A stretch of DNA of 64,000 bases, taken from Scleromatobacter humisilvae (GTDB taxonomy: Bacteria; Pseudomonadota; Gammaproteobacteria; Burkholderiales; Burkholderiaceae_C). Shown in pieces: positions 10,185 to 20,108 of this stretch (its first letter is position 1; every line of letters begins with the position of its first letter). The position numbers and the translations under genes were made by a program. The stretch covers positions 1-64,000 of the forward strand of contig NZ_JAJLJH010000001.1 in NCBI RefSeq assembly GCF_023231945.1. Reading direction: 5' to 3'. Below the pieces are notes generated by a model, which worked only from the letters and a program-made list of their open reading frames with translations, did no database searches and had not been told where the DNA came from.

Positions 10185-11096
10185 ATGGCAGAGACCGGAA
10201 CGCAACTGCTCGAGGGCGTCGCCGTGATGGCGGCGGTGGTCGATGCGCGCAGCTTCAACGGTGCCGGCGAGGCGCTGGACATGTCGCAATCGGGCGTCAG
10301 CCGCGCCGTCGCCCGGCTCGAGGCGCGGCTGGGCATCCGCCTGTTCGAGCGCACCACGCGCTCGGTGCGGCTCACCGACGAGGGGCGCCGCTTCCACGAG
10401 CAGGTGATGCCGCTGATCGCCGCGCTGCAGGAAGCGACCGCCGACGCGCAGGGTGGCGCGACGGCGATCCGCGGCCGGCTGCGCGTCAACGTCGACCCGT
10501 TCTTCTCGCGCCTGATCCTCGGCCCGGCGCTCGGCGACTTCCTCGAACGCCATCCCGCGCTCGAAGTGGAGCTGCGCACGCGCGACGACCTCGGCGACCT
10601 CGTCGGCGACGGCTTCGACCTCGCGCTGCGCTTCGGCCACCCGCAGCCGTCGTCGCTGGTCGCGCGCAAGCTGCTCGACGCCCGCGTGCTGACCGTCGCG
10701 TCGCCGCGCTACCTGAAGCGCTTCGGCAAGCCCGCGCATCCGCAGGAGCTCGAGGACGGCCGCCATCGCTGCATCCAGTTCCGCGACCCGGCCACCGGCC
10801 GCGCGTTCCCGTGGGAGTTCCACCAGAAGCGCAGGAAGCTCGTGATCCGGACGCCCGGCGCGCTGACCGTCAACGATGCCGGCACGCTGCAAAGCGTCTG
10901 CGAGGCCGGCTACGGCATCGCGCAGATGTTCGCGCTGCCGCAGGATCCGCTGCTGTCCGACAAGCGCCTCGTCAACCTGTTCCCCGACTGGTCCGACGAA
11001 CGCTTCCCGCTCTACGCCTACCACCCGTCGCGCCACCACGTGCCGGCCAAGACGCGCGCGATGCTGGACTTCGTCGTCGCGCTGGTCTCAGGCTAG
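10185..11096 (+). CDS. LysR-family transcriptional regulator
   Basis: This 303-residue protein has an N-terminal winged helix-turn-helix (about residues 10-70; SFNGAGEALDMSQSGVSRAVARLEARLG) and the type 2 periplasmic-binding-like effector domain beyond residue 90. It probably controls the divergent NmrA-like gene; the effector is unknown. An in-frame TTG at 10161 would add eight residues, but that stretch holds the inverted repeat, and ATG 10185 has CGGAG upstream, so the ATG is preferred. Its last 9 bp overlap the end of the convergent RidA-like gene. Confidence 0.93.
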   Translation: MAETGTQLLEGVAVMAAVVDARSFNGAGEALDMSQSGVSRAVARLEARLGIRLFERTTRSVRLTDEGRRFHEQVMPLIAALQEATADAQGGATAIRGRLRVNVDPFFSRLILGPALGDFLERHPALEVELRTRDDLGDLVGDGFDLALRFGHPQPSSLVARKLLDARVLTVASPRYLKRFGKPAHPQELEDGRHRCIQFRDPATGRAFPWEFHQKRRKLVIRTPGALTVNDAGTLQSVCEAGYGIAQMFALPQDPLLSDKRLVNLFPDWSDERFPLYAYHPSRHHVPAKTRAMLDFVVALVSG

Positions 11097-11549
11097 CGCG
11101 ACGACGAGGTCGAGCTCGACGCAGCCGTCGCGCGGCAGCTGCGCGACGCCGACGCTGGTGCGCGCGTGCTTGCCGAACTCGGGACCGAGCAGCTCGTAGA
11201 TCAGCGCGGAGGCGCCGTCGGCGACCGCGCTGTGCCCGGTGAAGTCCTCGGTGCTGTTGACGTAGACGGCGAGCTTGAGGATCTGCCTCACGCGCGTGAG
11301 ATCGCCCAGTTCGTCGCGCAGCGCGGCGAGGCCGCGCAGCAGCGCGATGCGGGCGCCGTGCTGCGCGGCGGGAATGTCGATGTCGCGGCCGAGCTTGCCC
11401 ATGGCGATGACGCGGTCGCCGTCGCGGGGAAGCTGGCCGCTGACCCATGCGAGGCCGTCGTGCACGACGACGGCGGCGTAGCGCGCGCCGGGGGCGGCGG
11501 TCTCGGGCAGGACGAGGCCGAGATCGAGAAGACGTTGAGCGAGCGTCAT
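11088..11549 (-). CDS. RidA/YjgF-family protein (YjgH-like)
   Basis: The 153-residue protein carries the RidA-fold core (VVVHDGLAWVSGQLPRDGD, then LAVYVNSTEDFTGHSAVADGASALIYELLGPEFGKHARTSVGVAQLPRDG in segments). RidA enzymes deaminate reactive enamine/imine intermediates. This longer form is of the YjgH/CD0448-like branch whose substrate is uncertain. The conserved Arg in ARTSVGV and the acidic C-terminal ELDLVVAL are visible. The start at 11549 (MTLAQRLLDLG) is chosen because family similarity begins there; about 38 codons upstream are open but unconvincing. Its end overlaps the convergent LysR gene by 9 bp. Confidence 0.88.
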   Translation of the reverse strand: MTLAQRLLDLGLVLPETAAPGARYAAVVVHDGLAWVSGQLPRDGDRVIAMGKLGRDIDIPAAQHGARIALLRGLAALRDELGDLTRVRQILKLAVYVNSTEDFTGHSAVADGASALIYELLGPEFGKHARTSVGVAQLPRDGCVELDLVVALA

Positions 11550-11767
11550 GGCAGGCAGCGAGCGGTTGCAGATCGGCCACAGCTTAGGCGACTGGCTCCG
11601 GGCAGGACAGGCACAGATCGCGGCGAGCCTGGCGATGCTGTTGCAGTCGAGGGACCGGGTCACTGTCCGGACGGCGGCGACCGGCTCGGCGCGGTCTTCA
11701 AGCTCGTCGAACCGCGCAATAGCCGTCGCTCAGCGATCAAGTCCAGGGCTCCCGTGGGGAATCGAGC

Positions 11768-12292
11768 CTACACGCGGTTGAGCGTGACGTGCCATGCAAA
11801 ACAACGAGCGAGCTTGCGTGGGATGCCGTGCGCATTCTCCATGGCCCACATTTCAACGTCGGTTGTCTCGAAGATCGTTGCCGCCCCGCTCCAGGAGGCT
11901 ACAGGCCTCGACGAGGAGGGATCGGCAGGATAAAAGAGATAGGGCTCATCAGAAACGTTGTTTTCTATCTCGATGATGTGCCAACCTCCAAACACAAACG
12001 AATTCAACACCTTGACCTGACCCAGGCTCTCGTGCCTTGCGATGTAGGGCGCCAGCGATTTCCTGATGTTTGCAGGGAGTGAGCGGTCGACGCCGCTGCA
12101 CGGGCTTGAATTCAGCCATTCGATCGTCTGCTCGAATTGGCCTTCGGAGATGTCCTTCGAATCTCGTGCCTCAGCAGCGACCTGGGCGATGCGCGCCTTT
12201 TCATGAGTGGGGATTGGCGGCTCAGGTTCACCAAGAGAGGCAGCTGAGCACGAACTCAAGGTGAACATCCAGATGAACAGCAACTGCTTCAT
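11768..12292 (-). CDS. Putative lipoprotein of unknown function, low GC
   Basis: The 174-residue protein has a short signal peptide ending in a lipobox-like TLSSC (Cys15), so it is probably lipid-anchored in the cell envelope. I do not recognise the rest. It has an acidic helical middle and a beta-rich C-terminal half containing VFGGWHIIEIENN and DVEMWAMENAHGIP. The gene is visibly poorer in G+C than its neighbours (some 60-bp stretches near 45%) and its codon use is mixed, which suggests horizontal acquisition. No partner gene is adjacent. Confidence 0.7.
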   Translation of the reverse strand: MKQLLFIWMFTLSSCSAASLGEPEPPIPTHEKARIAQVAAEARDSKDISEGQFEQTIEWLNSSPCSGVDRSLPANIRKSLAPYIARHESLGQVKVLNSFVFGGWHIIEIENNVSDEPYLFYPADPSSSRPVASWSGAATIFETTDVEMWAMENAHGIPRKLARCFAWHVTLNRV

Positions 12293-12647
12293 GTATTTCC
12301 AAATGCGGTCGCGTCTATCGCGAGAAGGCGCGAACTGGATGGCGATGGGTCGCCGAAAGTGGGATGAGGCCCGGGAGCGTCACGATGCCATCCTTTCACG
12401 ATGCCCAAGCGCATGAAGGCCGAAACCGCACCCTCGCGACATGCCGGGAGCCACCTGAATTCGTTCTGGCGGAGTCACGAAAGAACGGGCAGTCTCCATG
12501 ATGCCTGCGCCACGGTCTCGAACCTGTACTTGCGTGTTCCGTTACCGTCCCATGCTTGCTCTCCGCACCGCCCGACGATCGACCTCGGCGGCAGCCTGCC
12601 CGAAATCCGACATTCGCCGACGTCCGCATCCGGCCGCCAACGGGCGC
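12293..12647. other. Intergenic stretch without a supported gene
   Basis: About 355 bp between the low-GC lipoprotein and the small cytochrome. Short frames exist on both strands but have no recognisable protein, no ribosome-binding site and poor composition. The base composition shifts from moderate GC on the left to high GC on the right, which may mark the edge of an acquired segment. No strong hairpin or repeat was found. Confidence 0.5.
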
Positions 12648-13133
12648 TCAGGGGGCGACGACAACGAGCTTGAACGATGCGTGGCAACCGACGCATGTTG
12701 CCATCGCCGTGCTGAGATCGTGCAAGGTACGAGGCATCTCGGCTCTGCTGGCGATGTCCTGGGCAACCTGGTCGAAGCCTCGCATGCGCGCCTGCAACAT
12801 CCCTTTCCAGGCCGCTGGCAGCTTTGGGCCGAGCGTGGTCGGGCGGTTCGGGTCGGCGTCGAGCGAGCGCGTGCCCGCGCTGCGCGCAGCACGCAAGGCG
12901 CCCTCGATGTCGTTGTTCGCAAGGCCGGCCAGCAGCGCCTGGATGTCGACCACGTGATCGCGCATGCCGGCACGAACGTAGTCGGCCTCGGTCGCCGTCA
13001 ACGCCAGCTCCTGGCGTCCGTCGGGCTGCGCATTCGCCAACGCCATCGGGAACAGCATCACCAGCCAGCAGCGTCGAATGCCCTGCCTGCGAACGTGCTT
13101 GCTGTCATCGGAATGCGCTGCGAACAACGGCAT
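12648..13133 (-). CDS. Small secreted c-type cytochrome, cytochrome c'-like
   Basis: The 161-residue protein has a basic N-terminus and hydrophobic stretch ending ALANA (signal peptide, about residues 1-36). An all-helical domain follows, with a single haem motif CVGCH (Cys147, Cys150, His151) near the C-terminus. A C-terminal CxxCH in a four-helix protein is the layout of class II cytochromes (c' and c556). The fifth haem ligand would be His151; an N-terminal sixth-ligand Met is not obvious. Start 13133 is supported by AGGAG six bases upstream. It should act in the periplasm as an electron carrier or gas binder; the partner is not evident. Confidence 0.75.
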   Translation of the reverse strand: MPLFAAHSDDSKHVRRQGIRRCWLVMLFPMALANAQPDGRQELALTATEADYVRAGMRDHVVDIQALLAGLANNDIEGALRAARSAGTRSLDADPNRPTTLGPKLPAAWKGMLQARMRGFDQVAQDIASRAEMPRTLHDLSTAMATCVGCHASFKLVVVAP

Positions 13134-13202
13134 GTCGGGCTCCTACTCGGCAGTGACGTTGCCAATCTATCAGACAGCGCTCGTGGCGTCGCGTCCTTCA
13201 GG

Positions 13203-13979
13203 TCACACACCATCCTCGGCCAGCAGCTCGCGCACCTGTGTCAGCTGCCTGCGCGACACCTGCAGCCACTCCTGCGTCGCCCCGACCTGCACCGCCCACC
13301 CTTCCCCGTCGCCGTCGCCGTCGGTCGGCGCGCGGCGCTCCAGCTTGGTGACCGCCGTGCGCGCCACGAGCGCGTTGCGGTGGATGCGCAGCATCACGTC
13401 GCCGAGGCGTTGTTCGAGGTCGGACAGCGAGTCGTCCAGCACGTACGCGTGCGCGGGCGTGCGCAGCGTCACGTACTTGAGCTCCGCCTTCAGGTACAGG
13501 ATGTCGGCCACCGGCACGCGCTGCACCCGGCCGCGGTCGCTCACGACCAGCACCGGCTGCTCGGTGGGTGGCGCCTTCTTCGCGGGCACCGCCGGGGCCG
13601 CGCGATCGAGGCGCTGCTCGACGCGCACCAGCGCCTCCTGCAGGCGCGCGCGGCGCACGGGCTTGGTGAGGTAGTCGACGGCGTCGATCTCGAAGGCCTT
13701 CAGCGCGTGCGTGGCGTGGGCGGTGACGAAGACGATCCTCGGCGGACGCGGCGAGGCGCGCAGGCGTTCGGCCAGTTGCAGGCCGTCGAGGCCGGGCATG
13801 TTGATGTCCAGCAGCACCAGGTCGGCGTAGTTGCCGGCGAGCCAGTGCAGGGCCTCGGCGGCGCTGCCGGCCTCTCCGGCGACCTCCGCGGCCGGCGACG
13901 CGCAGTCCGCCAGCAGGCTGCGCAGGCGCAGGCGGGCCAGGTCCTCGTCGTCGACGATCAGCACCTTCAGGCGCGTCAT
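13203..13979 (-). CDS. algR: LytTR-type response regulator (AlgR-like)
   Basis: The 258-residue regulator has a receiver domain with phospho-acceptor Asp58 (LVLLDINMPG), acidic Asp10/Asp11 and Lys107 in YLTKP. A C-terminal LytTR DNA-binding domain (about 145-250) includes ILYLKAELKYVTLRT and MLRIHRNALVA. It pairs with the kinase gene 22 bp upstream on the same strand. In Pseudomonas the same pair lies between argH and hemC and controls alginate and twitching; here the target genes are unknown, so the symbol marks family and neighbourhood only. GGAG precedes the ATG. Confidence 0.88.
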   Translation of the reverse strand: MTRLKVLIVDDEDLARLRLRSLLADCASPAAEVAGEAGSAAEALHWLAGNYADLVLLDINMPGLDGLQLAERLRASPRPPRIVFVTAHATHALKAFEIDAVDYLTKPVRRARLQEALVRVEQRLDRAAPAVPAKKAPPTEQPVLVVSDRGRVQRVPVADILYLKAELKYVTLRTPAHAYVLDDSLSDLEQRLGDVMLRIHRNALVARTAVTKLERRAPTDGDGDGEGWAVQVGATQEWLQVSRRQLTQVRELLAEDGV

Positions 13980-14001
13980 GGTTGGAATCTCCGCGTCATC
14001 T

Positions 14002-15036
14002 TCAAATCGGCACGGCCAGGCGCACGCGGAAGCGTCCGCCGTCGATCGGGCCGGCCTGGAACTCGGATCGCAGGTCGTGCATCAGGCGCAGCCGCTCGCG
14101 CGAGCTCACCAGGCCGATGCCGTGGCCAGGCGTCGCGGGCGCGCCGACCGTGTTGACCACCTGCACCCACGCGCGCCCGTTGCGCGCCCGCGCGCGGATC
14201 TGCACGCGGCCGCCGTCGTCGTTGGGCTCGACGCCGTGGCGCACGGCGTTCTCCACCAGCGGCTGCAGCAGCAGCGACGGCACGCGGACGTCGGCGATCG
14301 TGTCGTCGATGTCCCACTCGACCGACAGGCGCTTGCCGAAGCGCATGCCCTCGATGTCGAGATAGAGGCGCGCGAGGCGGATCTCCTCGCCCAGCGTCGA
14401 GTCGCCCTCCAGCGCGCCGAGCGCCGCGCGGAACAGCTCGGACAGGTCCTCCAGCACTTCCTCGGCGCGCGCCGGATCGACGCGCACGAGCGCGATGGCG
14501 GTGTTGAGCGTGTTGAACAGGAAGTGCGGCTGCACGCGCGACTGCAGCTCGAGCAGCCCGGCCTCCGTGGCGGCCGGCACCGTGGCGCGCATGCGCAGCT
14601 CCAGCCAGTGGTAGACGACCGCGCCCAGCAGCGCACCGGTGCCGATGATCGCGGCCAGGTTGGCGCCGTCGCCCGAATCCAGCCCGAACATGCGCAGCGG
14701 CAGGCAGGATGCCCACGTCGTGGCGGCGCTGACCGCGGCGGCGAGCGCGAGCCGGCCCGCGACGGGCAGCCGCTCCAGCAGCCGCGTCGACCAGCAGCAC
14801 AGCACGACCCAGGCCAGCGTCGCCGGCACCGACACCGTCGCCCCGACCACCCCGCGCGACAGCCAGGTCGACAGCGACGGGCTGTCGAACGCCGCGCCGG
14901 CCGTCACGATCGCCTGCACGCCCAGCAGCGCGCGCAGGATGGTGCCGGGTTCGCACAGCGCCGGCACCGCGTGGCGGCGCTGTCCCGCGACGGGCGCTTC
15001 GCCGAGCAGCGTGGTGGAGGCGGTGACGGTATCCAT
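14002..15036 (-). CDS. algZ: LytS/AlgZ-type sensor histidine kinase
   Basis: The 344-residue protein has about four membrane helices in the first 145 residues and then a His_kinase domain with LQSRVQPHFLFNTLN (phospho-accepting His near residue 170), typical of the LytS/AlgZ class. The ATPase part contains LLLQPLVENAVRHGVEP (N box) and GHGIGLVSSRERL (G box). It should phosphorylate the regulator encoded 22 bp downstream. The gene diverges from argH, from which it is separated by a 391-bp region filled by an inverted-repeat element, so its natural promoter may have been displaced or replaced. Confidence 0.9.
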   Translation of the reverse strand: MDTVTASTTLLGEAPVAGQRRHAVPALCEPGTILRALLGVQAIVTAGAAFDSPSLSTWLSRGVVGATVSVPATLAWVVLCCWSTRLLERLPVAGRLALAAAVSAATTWASCLPLRMFGLDSGDGANLAAIIGTGALLGAVVYHWLELRMRATVPAATEAGLLELQSRVQPHFLFNTLNTAIALVRVDPARAEEVLEDLSELFRAALGALEGDSTLGEEIRLARLYLDIEGMRFGKRLSVEWDIDDTIADVRVPSLLLQPLVENAVRHGVEPNDDGGRVQIRARARNGRAWVQVVNTVGAPATPGHGIGLVSSRERLRLMHDLRSEFQAGPIDGGRFRVRLAVPI

Positions 15037-15147
15037 GAACCCGCATTGTGGGCGAGCGCGGGGAGATCGGACAAGGCACCGCCCCGCGCAAGCCGACGTG
15101 CGGTCTTGCGAAGGCTGCGAGCGGTGCGCCGCCTACAATCGGGCAAC

Positions 15148-15397
15148 GCGGGGTCAGGTCTTGCCTTTTGCCTGCGGTGTGAGGTCAGGTCTTGCCTTTT
15201 GCCCGTGGCCGTACGAGTGCGGACCTCGCCGTGAGCGCGTCAAGGATTGGCAAGCGCACCCGGCTCGCTGCGGGGCACGGCGACCTTTGGGAACGCGTCG
15301 CGCGCCAGGTCTGACAGAGGCAGGACCGGCGTCCCGCAGCGGGCAAAAGGCAAGACCTGACCCCAGTGGCGAGGCAAAAGGCAAGACCTGACCCCGC
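15148..15397. repeat. Symmetric 250-bp element with four copies of a 23-25-bp repeat
   Basis: Copies A (15148-15172) and B (15181-15203) lie in one orientation and C (15342-15364) and D (15373-15397) in the other. A and D are perfect 25-bp inverted copies; B and C differ at one base over 23 bp. A-B and C-D are each separated by exactly 8 bp, so the ends are mirror images round a 138-bp core. The shared core is GGTCAGGTCTTGCCTTTTGC. No coding sequence is convincing inside. It resembles a REPIN-like or miniature, non-autonomous element mobilised in trans, but no transposase is present. It fills most of the argH-algZ intergenic region. Confidence 0.85.
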
Positions 15398-15427
15398 ATT
15401 TCCAGCCCCCCCAAGTGTGAGCGCGCG

Positions 15428-16861
15428 ATGAGCGAAAACCAGTTCGACAAGAAGTCCCAGGCCTGGTCGGCCCTGTTCTCGGAGCCGATGAGCGAGCTCG
15501 TCAAGCGCTACACCGCGAGCGTCGATTTCGACAAGCGCCTGTGGCAGGCCGACATCGCCGGCAGCCTCGCGCACGCGGAGATGCTGGCGGCGCAGAAGGT
15601 GATCGCCGACCAGGACTACGCGGACATCCAGCGCGGCATGGCGCAGATCCGCGCCGACATCGAGTCGGGCAAGTTCGAGTGGAAGCTCGAGCTGGAGGAC
15701 GTGCACCTCAACATCGAGGCGCGCCTGACGCAGCTCGTGGGCGACGCGGGCAAGCGCCTGCACACCGGCCGCTCGCGCAACGACCAGGTCGCCACCGACG
15801 TGCGACTGTGGCTGCGCGGCGAGATCGACGAGATCGCGGTGCTGCTGGTCGAGATGCAGAACGCCCTCCTCTCCGTCGCCGAGAGGCATACCGAGACGGT
15901 GATGCCCGGCTACACGCACCTGCAGGTCGCGCAGCCGATCAGCTTCGCGCACCACCTGCTCGCCTACGTCGAGATGTTCGCGCGCGATGCCGAGCGCCTC
16001 GCCGACGTGCGCAAGCGCGTCAACCGCCTGCCGCTTGGCGCCGCGGCGCTGGCGGGCACGAGCTATCCGCTGGATCGCGAGCGCGTCGCGAGGACGCTGG
16101 GCTTCGACGGCGTCTGCCAGAACTCGCTGGACGCGGTGAGCGACCGCGACTTCGCGATCGAGTTCTCGTCGTTCGCGTCCATCGTGATGATCCACGTCTC
16201 GCGCATGGCCGAGGAGATCGTGCTCTGGATGAACCAGAACTTCGGCTACGTCGACCTGTCCGACCGCTACTGCTCCGGCTCGTCGATCATGCCGCAGAAG
16301 CGCAACCCGGACGTCGCCGAGCTGGCGCGCGGCAAGAGCGGCCGCGTGGTGGGCCACCTGATGGCGCTGATCACGCTGATGAAGGGCCAGCCGCTCACGT
16401 ACAACAAGGACAACCAGGAAGACAAGGAGCCGCTGTTCGACACGGTCGACACCGTCAAGGACACGCTGCGCATCATGGCGGAGATGGTCGGCGGCGAGGT
16501 CGACGCGGCCACCGGCGCGCGCTCGGGCGGCCTCACCGCCAAGCCCGACGCGATGGAGCGCGCCGCGAAGCGCGGCTATGCGACTGCCACCGACCTCGCC
16601 GACTACCTCGTTCGCAAGGGCGTGCCGTTCCGCGATGCGCACGAGGTCGTGGCGCACGCAGTCAAGGTCGGCATCGACTCGGGCAAGGACCTGTCCGAGC
16701 TGCCGCTGGACGTGCTGCAGGGCTTCCACGCGAGCATCGGGCAGGATGTCTACGACGTGCTGACGCTGCAGGGCTCGCTCAATGCGCGGCAGGTGATCGG
16801 GGGGACGGCGCCGGTGGAGGCGAGGCGGCAGATCGCGCGGCATCGCGGGCGCCTGGAATAA
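15428..16861 (+). CDS. argH: Argininosuccinate lyase
   Basis: The 477-residue enzyme splits argininosuccinate into arginine and fumarate, the last step of arginine synthesis. It carries the superfamily signature [12 protein letters not shown] with the catalytic flexible serine loop, the THLQVAQP segment near residue 160 containing the catalytic His, and [13 protein letters not shown] in the substrate-binding site. Length is slightly above the usual 460. It is separated from the divergent kinase gene by a repeat element whose last repeat ends 30 bp before the ATG, so promoter signals may reside in or be altered by that element. Confidence 0.97.
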   Translation: MSENQFDKKSQAWSALFSEPMSELVKRYTASVDFDKRLWQADIAGSLAHAEMLAAQKVIADQDYADIQRGMAQIRADIESGKFEWKLELEDVHLNIEARLTQLVGDAGKRLHTGRSRNDQVATDVRLWLRGEIDEIAVLLVEMQNALLSVAERHTETVMPGYTHLQVAQPISFAHHLLAYVEMFARDAERLADVRKRVNRLPLGAAALAGTSYPLDRERVARTLGFDGVCQNSLDAVSDRDFAIEFSSFASIVMIHVSRMAEEIVLWMNQNFGYVDLSDRYCSGSSIMPQKRNPDVAELARGKSGRVVGHLMALITLMKGQPLTYNKDNQEDKEPLFDTVDTVKDTLRIMAEMVGGEVDAATGARSGGLTAKPDAMERAAKRGYATATDLADYLVRKGVPFRDAHEVVAHAVKVGIDSGKDLSELPLDVLQGFHASIGQDVYDVLTLQGSLNARQVIGGTAPVEARRQIARHRGRLE

Positions 16862-16895
16862 GCGTCGGGCGGCCGAAGGGCGCATTCGCCGACCG

Positions 16896-18250
16896 CTAGG
16901 GAGGCAACGTCAGCGTGACCCGCAACCCACCCCCGCTGCGATTGACCAGCGCGATGCGCCCGCCATGCGCCTCGACGATCTCGCGCGCGAGCGCCAGACC
17001 CAGGCCCGTGCCGGCGCGCTTGGTCGAATAGAACGGCAGCAGGGCCTGTCCGAGCACGGCCTCGCTCATGCCCGGCCCGCGGTCGGAGACGACCAGCAGC
17101 AGCTCGTTGCGCGAGGCCGCGCACGACAGCGTCACGTCCTCGGCGCGGCTGCCCGACTCGTGCGCGTTCTTCAGCAGGTTGATCAGCGCCTGCTCCATCT
17201 GCACCGGGTCGAAGCGCGCCTGGCCTTCGGGCGCGCCGCCTTCGAGCACGAAGGTGCAATGCGCGCGCAGGCCGGCGAGGAAGCCGGTCCAGTCGACGGC
17301 CTGCGGGCGCGGCGCGGGCAGCTTGGCGAACTGGGCATAGCCATCGAGGAAGCCGTGCAGGTGGCGCGTGCGTTCGCCGATCGATTCGAGGACGCCGATG
17401 GCGCGCACGTCGTCGCCACGCCGCACCAGCTCCGCACCGCTGTGCGCCAGCGACGAGATCGGCGCCAGCGAGTTGTTCAGCTCGTGGCTGATGACGCGGA
17501 TCAGCCGCTTCCAGCTCGCCACCTCCTGGCGCGACAGCTCGCGCGTCATGCGCCGCAGCAGGTGCAGCCGGTGCGGCCGGCCCTGCAGGCGGAAGCCGCG
17601 CTGCGAGACGTGGAAGGTCTCGTCGGCGCCGTCGAGGTCGACGCTGAACAGCGTGTCCTCGCCCGCGGAAAGCGCGTCGCGCAGCGCCGCGGGCGCGGCG
17701 GCCAGCAGCGCGCCGAACTCCAGGCCCTGCAGGCTGCGGCCCTCGCCCAGCAACTGGCGCGCGGCGATGTTGGCGTAGGCGACGTGGCCGCCGGCATCGG
17801 TCAGCACGAGGGCGACGGGTGTGTTCTGGACGACGGTGTCGAGCAGCAGCTCGCGCTGCACGAGATGCTGGCGCTGCTCGCGCAAGGCCGCGCCCAGCGC
17901 GTTGTGCAGGCGCACGAGCTCGCCCAGCTCGCCATGGCCCGTGGGCGTCAGCGACAGACTGAAGTCGCCGTCGCGATAGCTCAGCACGCCGCCCTCGAGC
18001 GCGCGCAGCAGGCGCGCGAGCGGCGCCAGCACGGCGCGCGCGCTCCAGGCGCAGAACGGCAATACGACGGCGGCCGTCAGCGCGATGGCCCACGCGCCGC
18101 CCGGCGCCGACCACGCCGGCCCGAGCCCCAGCGACACGCGCAGCCACGCGAGCGCCTGCGGCAGCGGCCACTGCGTCAGCGCCGCATGCGCCACGACGCC
18201 GGACAACGCCGCCAGCGTCATCATCAGCACGAGGCGCAGGCGTAGCGTCA

Positions 18251-18251
<1 letters not shown>
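16896..18251 (-). CDS. Membrane histidine kinase of an NtrC-type two-component system
   Basis: The 451-residue kinase has two membrane helices (about 5-25 and 53-70), a HAMP-like linker, a PAS-like domain (about 135-200; TPVALVLTDAGGHVAYANIAA) and a catalytic core. The H box is RVISHELNNSLAPISSL, the N box LINLLKNAHES, and G boxes read SDRGPGMSE and GTGLGLALAREIVEAHGG. It belongs to the NtrY-like group. Its ATG shares one base with the stop of the upstream regulator gene (TGATG), so the two are translationally coupled. It is the last gene of the exporter operon and ends 34 bp from convergent argH. Confidence 0.93.
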
Positions 18252-19597
<1,346 letters not shown>

Positions 19598-19622
19598 GGC
19601 AGCTCCTGATCGACCGTCGCGT

Positions 19623-20036
19623 TCAATTGGCGGCAGGCGGCGCCAGCGACTCCAGCATCAGCTGGCAATGGCGCGCGAGCAGCTCCGTGGAGGTCTTGCG
19701 CAGCCGCTCCACGTCCGCGTCGGCCAGCTTGGCCATGCCGGCATCGGCATCGACGCCGCCCTTCTTCGCCTGGTCGTGGATGAACCTGTCGCCCACCGCG
19801 ATCTGCGCGGCGTTCTCCGTGCGCCAGGCATCGTAGAACTTCTGGAAGCGCGGCATGTAGTCGGCGATGCGCTCGGAGCAGGCCGCGGCCTGGCGCGGCA
19901 GCGACACCGACTGGCCGTACAGCGTGGCCGCGGTCTCGGGGCTGTCCGACACGGCAGCCGGCTCTTCGGCCGCCAGCGCCGCGCCGCCGCAAGTGGCGAA
20001 CACGGCGAGCACGAGGAAATGGATTCGGGACGTCAT
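19623..20036 (-). CDS. Small periplasmic protein of unknown function in the exporter operon
   Basis: The 137-residue protein has a signal peptide (about residues 1-23, ending ALAAEE) and a mature helical, charged domain with two cysteines (in AACSERI and ARHCQLM) that could form a disulphide. I do not recognise a family. It lies between the second permease gene (72 bp) and the regulator gene (25 bp), all on one strand, so it is probably expressed with the exporter. It could be an accessory, a signal carrier sensed by the kinase, or a protein unrelated to transport. An upstream in-frame ATG would add ten residues without a better signal peptide. Confidence 0.65.
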   Translation of the reverse strand: MTSRIHFLVLAVFATCGGAALAAEEPAAVSDSPETAATLYGQSVSLPRQAAACSERIADYMPRFQKFYDAWRTENAAQIAVGDRFIHDQAKKGGVDADAGMAKLADADVERLRKTSTELLARHCQLMLESLAPPAAN

Positions 20037-20108
20037 GCCGCCATTGTGCCGGCCCCGCGGCGGCAAACTGTGACCGAATCTTTCGGGACTTTCCCACGGT
20101 CGGGCTCG

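Noticed and set aside
12396-12673. Small frames on both strands in the gap before the cytochrome gene
   Set aside because: They overlap each other, lack ribosome-binding sites and resemble no protein family.
15148-15397. Complete insertion sequence
   Set aside because: The 250 bp has inverted ends but cannot encode a transposase; no HUH, DDE or serine recombinase motif is found.
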